DNA of 15,452 nucleotides from Hydrogenimonas sp. Its GTDB lineage: Bacteria > Campylobacterota > Campylobacteria > Campylobacterales > Hydrogenimonadaceae. The notes beneath the pieces were generated by a model. That model saw nothing but the letters and a program-made list of their open reading frames with translations. It ran no database searches and was not told where the DNA came from. Position numbers and translations under genes: made by a program. Below are positions 12,662 through 15,452 of this stretch, one piece after another (the first letter of the stretch is position 1; each line of letters opens with the position of its first letter). Location of the stretch: positions 1 to 15,452 of the forward strand of contig WGAW01000207.1 of assembly GCA_015494675.1 (NCBI GenBank), given 5' to 3'.

Positions 12662-13657
12662 TTGGCCTTGAAGATTGCAATCAACGGATACGGACGCATA
12701 GGGCGAAGTGTGGCCCGTATCGTCTCAAAGCGCGAAGATGTCGAGTTAGTTGCGATCAACGATCTCGCCGATCTTGAAACTGTCGAGTATCTTACGAGGT
12801 ACGATTCGGTTCACGGTCCGCTCGACGAGGAGGTTGGATCGGAAGACGGCAGGCTCCTGATCGGCTCCGGGCGCATAGAGGTTTTTAGGGAGCCCGACCC
12901 GACCAGGCTCCGCTTCGCCGATGTCGGGGCCGATCTTGTTCTGGAGTGCAGCGGACGCTTTCTGCGCAGCGATATAGTCGAAACCCATATAAGGCACGGA
13001 GTGAAAAAGGTGATCATCTCCGCCCCGGCCGAAGATGATACCCCCACCTATGTTTTCGGTGTAAACGCGCACGAATATAGAGGTGAGCCCATAGTATCGA
13101 ACGCCAGCTGCACGACAAACTGCCTGGGGCCCATAGCGCGCGTCATAGAGGAGGTCTACGGCATAGAGTCGGGGCTGATGACGACGATCCACGCATATAC
13201 CGGCGGGCAGAGTCTTATCGACGGCGCGGCTTCGAAAGATATGCGCCGGTGCCGTGCCGCCGCCGTCAACATCGTCCCTACCACGACCCACGCCGCCGAG
13301 GCGATCTACAAGGTGCTTCCGTCTCTAAAAGGGAGGCTTCACGGCAGGAGCGTGCGCGTTCCGACCCCCGATGTTTCGCTTATGGACCTGAACCTGGTGC
13401 TGAAAAAGCACACGAATGCCGAGGAGGTTAATTTTCTCTTTATGGAGCGTGCCAAAGGAGATCTGAGGGGGATTTTGGGCATAGACGCAAACTTCGGTGT
13501 CAGCCAGGATTTCTGCGGCGACACCAGAAGCTGTATAGTAGCCGAAGATCTGACGCAGGTGATAGGCGGAAAGATGCTCAAAGTGATGGCGTGGTACGAT
13601 AACGAATGGGGCTACGCCAACAGACTCGTGGAGATGGCTCTACACATTATGAGATGA
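12662..13657 (+). CDS. gap: Glyceraldehyde-3-phosphate dehydrogenase, phosphorylating
   Basis: GAPDH interconverts glyceraldehyde 3-phosphate and 1,3-bisphosphoglycerate with NAD(H). The 331-residue protein has the Rossmann start [11 protein letters not shown] (residues 5-15), Asp34 in AINDLAD (an Asp here usually means NAD rather than NADP use), the active-site [12 protein letters not shown] with Cys150, His177 in [19 protein letters not shown], and the terminal [11 protein letters not shown]. The start is TTG with AGGGA as ribosome site; residues from it match the family N-terminus exactly and no ATG is available. pgk follows after 22 bp. In an autotroph this operon would run mainly toward sugar synthesis; that is inference. 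Confidence 0.97.
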   Translation: MALKIAINGYGRIGRSVARIVSKREDVELVAINDLADLETVEYLTRYDSVHGPLDEEVGSEDGRLLIGSGRIEVFREPDPTRLRFADVGADLVLECSGRFLRSDIVETHIRHGVKKVIISAPAEDDTPTYVFGVNAHEYRGEPIVSNASCTTNCLGPIARVIEEVYGIESGLMTTIHAYTGGQSLIDGAASKDMRRCRAAAVNIVPTTTHAAEAIYKVLPSLKGRLHGRSVRVPTPDVSLMDLNLVLKKHTNAEEVNFLFMERAKGDLRGILGIDANFGVSQDFCGDTRSCIVAEDLTQVIGGKMLKVMAWYDNEWGYANRLVEMALHIMR

Positions 13658-13679
13658 CAAAATTGAAGGAAGGAAACGT

Positions 13680-14888
13680 ATGAAACTTTTGACGATAAAA
13701 GATCTCGAACTGGCCGGGAAAAAGGTCTTTATTAGATGCGACTTCAACGTACCGCTGGACGAATTCGGCAACATAACGGACGACAGGCGCATACGTGCCG
13801 CCCTGCAGACCATACGGTACTGCCTCGACCACGAGTGCGCGATAATATTGGCGAGCCATATGGGGCGCCCGAAAGGGGAGTTTAACGAGAAGTACTCTCT
13901 GAAGCCGGTTGCCAAGAGGCTGCAGTCGCTTCTTCATCAGGATGTGACCCTGGCGAAGGATGTGGTGGGTCCCGATGCGACCGCCAGAGCCAAAGAGCTC
14001 GGCAGCGGGGAGATTCTGCTTCTCGAGAATGTGAGGTTCGAGCCCGGAGAGACGAAAAACGATCCGGCCCTTGCCAAAAAGATGGCGTCGATGGCCGAGT
14101 TCTACATAAACGACGCATTCGGTGTGAGCCACCGTGCGCACGCCTCGGTAGAGGCGATAACCCACTACTTCGACAACCGCCACAAAGGGGCCGGGTTCCT
14201 GCTTCAGAAGGAGATAAAGTATTTCCACCGTCTGCTGAAGCGTCCTACACGCCCTTTTATGGCTATTGTGGGTGGGAGCAAGGTTTCCGGCAAGCTGGAG
14301 GCGCTGATAAATCTGCTGCCGAAAGTCGACAAGATGGTTATAGGCGGCGCCATGGCTTTTACGTTTTGGAAAGCCCGAGGATATGAGGTAGGCAAATCGC
14401 TTGTAGAAGACGATCTGCTGGACGATGCGCGCCACATAATGGATGAAGCCAAAAGACTCGGGGTCAAATTCTACCTTCCGGTCGATTTCGTGGTGGCACC
14501 GGAGTTCAGGGAGGATGCGCAGGTGAAGTATGTGACCTTCCAGGAGATTCCCTCCGACTGGATAGGACTCGATATAGGCCTTGCATCCACCCGTCTCTTC
14601 AGGGAGGCGCTCAGCGATGTGCAGACCATACTCTGGAACGGGCCGATGGGTGTTTATGAGATGGACAAGTTCGCGAGGGGGAGCTTCAAGCTGGCCAACT
14701 ATGTCGCCGAGTCGTATGCGACCAAGATCATAGGCGGAGGCGACACGGCCGATCTTATCCAGCGTGTAGGTGTGGATGACGAGATGACATTCATATCGAC
14801 CGGGGGTGGGGCGAGCCTCGAGCTTCTTGAGGGCAAGACGCTTCCGGGAATAGCCGCTCTTCAGGTGGATGGAGAAGAGGATGAGTAG
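13680..14888 (+). CDS. pgk: Phosphoglycerate kinase
   Basis: Pgk transfers phosphate between 1,3-bisphosphoglycerate and ADP. The 402-residue protein carries RCDFNVPLD near residue 19 (substrate-binding Arg, Asp, Asn), [17 protein letters not shown], the [11 protein letters not shown] block, the IGGGDTAD loop, and [14 protein letters not shown] of the nucleotide-binding domain. Length is normal. An AAGGAAGG stretch precedes the ATG. The gene overlaps tpiA by 8 bp, so the two are translationally linked. I see no truncation or missing residue. Confidence 0.97.
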   Translation: MKLLTIKDLELAGKKVFIRCDFNVPLDEFGNITDDRRIRAALQTIRYCLDHECAIILASHMGRPKGEFNEKYSLKPVAKRLQSLLHQDVTLAKDVVGPDATARAKELGSGEILLLENVRFEPGETKNDPALAKKMASMAEFYINDAFGVSHRAHASVEAITHYFDNRHKGAGFLLQKEIKYFHRLLKRPTRPFMAIVGGSKVSGKLEALINLLPKVDKMVIGGAMAFTFWKARGYEVGKSLVEDDLLDDARHIMDEAKRLGVKFYLPVDFVVAPEFREDAQVKYVTFQEIPSDWIGLDIGLASTRLFREALSDVQTILWNGPMGVYEMDKFARGSFKLANYVAESYATKIIGGGDTADLIQRVGVDDEMTFISTGGGASLELLEGKTLPGIAALQVDGEEDE

Positions 14889-15452
14889 CAAAATAGTCGC
14901 CGCCAACTTCAAGACCAATCATACGCGCCGCTCTACCGCGGAGTATGTGGCGTCCCTCGACGGGTTCATGGCCGAGAATGGTATCGGCATACCCGTATAT
15001 ATCTTTCCTCCGGCCACCGCTCTCGACAGTTTTAAAACCGATAGCTCCATACGCATCGGGGCTCAGAACGCCTATCCGACGGTAAAAGGCTCTTTTACCG
15101 GAGAGATAGGGCTACAGCAGCTCGGAGAGTTCGGTATAGACACTGTGCTCATAGGCCATAGCGAACGGCGACATATACTCGGGGAGAGCCAGGAGTTCAT
15201 CGCGAAGAAGTTCGCATGGTTCAAAGAGCAGGGTTTTACCATATTCTACTGTATAGGTGAACCGCTGGAAGTACGTGAGGCCGGAGACGAAGCGGTACGA
15301 CGCTATCTTGTGGAGCAGTGCGAGGGAATAGACACCTCTTACGAAAATCTGATTATGGCGTACGAACCGGTCTGGGCGATCGGTACCGGAAAGACGGCGA
15401 CACCGGAGCTCATAGAGAAGACGCACTCCATAGTGAAGGCTTTTGGCGAACG
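14881..15452 (+). CDS. tpiA: Triosephosphate isomerase, 3' end beyond the window
   Basis: TpiA interconverts dihydroxyacetone phosphate and glyceraldehyde 3-phosphate. The reading frame opens at an ATG inside the end of pgk and is still open at the window edge, giving 190 residues, perhaps four-fifths of the protein. Catalytic features are Asn9 and Lys11 in AANFKTN, His93 in [12 protein letters not shown] and Glu162 in [15 protein letters not shown], the last including the flexible loop 6. The sequence between Phe51 and Gly60 is compact, as in the short TIMs of this phylum. Isoleucine is coded mainly by ATA. Missing are the C-terminal phosphate-binding GG region and the stop. Confidence 0.95.
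   Translation, partial: MSSKIVAANFKTNHTRRSTAEYVASLDGFMAENGIGIPVYIFPPATALDSFKTDSSIRIGAQNAYPTVKGSFTGEIGLQQLGEFGIDTVLIGHSERRHILGESQEFIAKKFAWFKEQGFTIFYCIGEPLEVREAGDEAVRRYLVEQCEGIDTSYENLIMAYEPVWAIGTGKTATPELIEKTHSIVKAFGE

Noticed and set aside
13647..14918. A 423-codon minus-strand frame opposite pgk
   Set aside because: pgk is unmistakable on the plus strand; the antisense frame has no motif or ribosome site.

Overview
This window is a stretch of core chromosome from a member of the Campylobacterota (formerly Epsilonproteobacteria). The protein sequences of RpsB, EF-Ts, FliR and ArgS look like those of Campylobacter and Sulfurimonas relatives. The run rpsB - tsf - ABC ATPase - fliR - acidic protein - gmk - tatA - argS follows, as I recall it, the Campylobacter jejuni order. 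Base composition looks close to half G+C by eye, far above Campylobacter itself, which suggests a mid-GC vent or sediment relative (Hydrogenimonas- or Nitratifractor-like). I cannot fix the genus.

Layout. Bases 1-1721 (+): the 3' part of an aldehyde dehydrogenase gene, directly abutted by a DUF523 cysteine-rich protein gene. Bases 1731-2895 (-): a soluble GGDEF protein and an 80-residue protein of unknown function. Bases 2939-3412 (+): a Bcp/PrxQ peroxiredoxin. Bases 3413-3716: a gene-free stretch holding an inverted repeat, seven copies of AAAACCC, a second 7-bp repeat, a C8 run, a putative promoter with a palindrome, and a leader that folds on paper into a compact three-way junction before rpsB. 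Bases 3717-6910 (+): rpsB, tsf, a LolD-type ATPase gene without a permease partner, and fliR, all tightly packed. Bases 6904-7443 (-): an exported phospholipase D-type nuclease gene converging on fliR. Bases 7551-11530 (+): a Glu-rich protein with a degenerate receiver domain, gmk, tatA and argS. Bases 11697-12598 (-): rsfS and nadD, overlapping by 4 nt. Bases 12662-15452 (+): gap, pgk and tpiA, the last cut by the window edge.

How the genes relate. The window joins protein synthesis (S2, EF-Ts, ArgRS, RsfS), nucleotide and cofactor supply (Gmk, NadD), export (FliR, TatA) and the triose-phosphate part of glycolysis/gluconeogenesis (Gap, Pgk, TpiA). Spacing suggests four plus-strand units (ALDH-DUF523; rpsB-fliR; acidic protein-gmk with tatA-argS perhaps from an added promoter; gap-pgk-tpiA) and two divergent promoter regions (2896-2938 and 12599-12661). 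Non-ATG starts are frequent: GTG for fliR and gmk, TTG for argS, rsfS and gap.

Novelty. No defence locus, CRISPR array, insertion sequence or prophage is visible. The observations most worth a second look are the folded rpsB leader, the telomere-like GGGTTTT repeat (minus strand), the receiver-plus-polyglutamate protein, the permease-less ATPase, and the competing hairpins between argS and rsfS.
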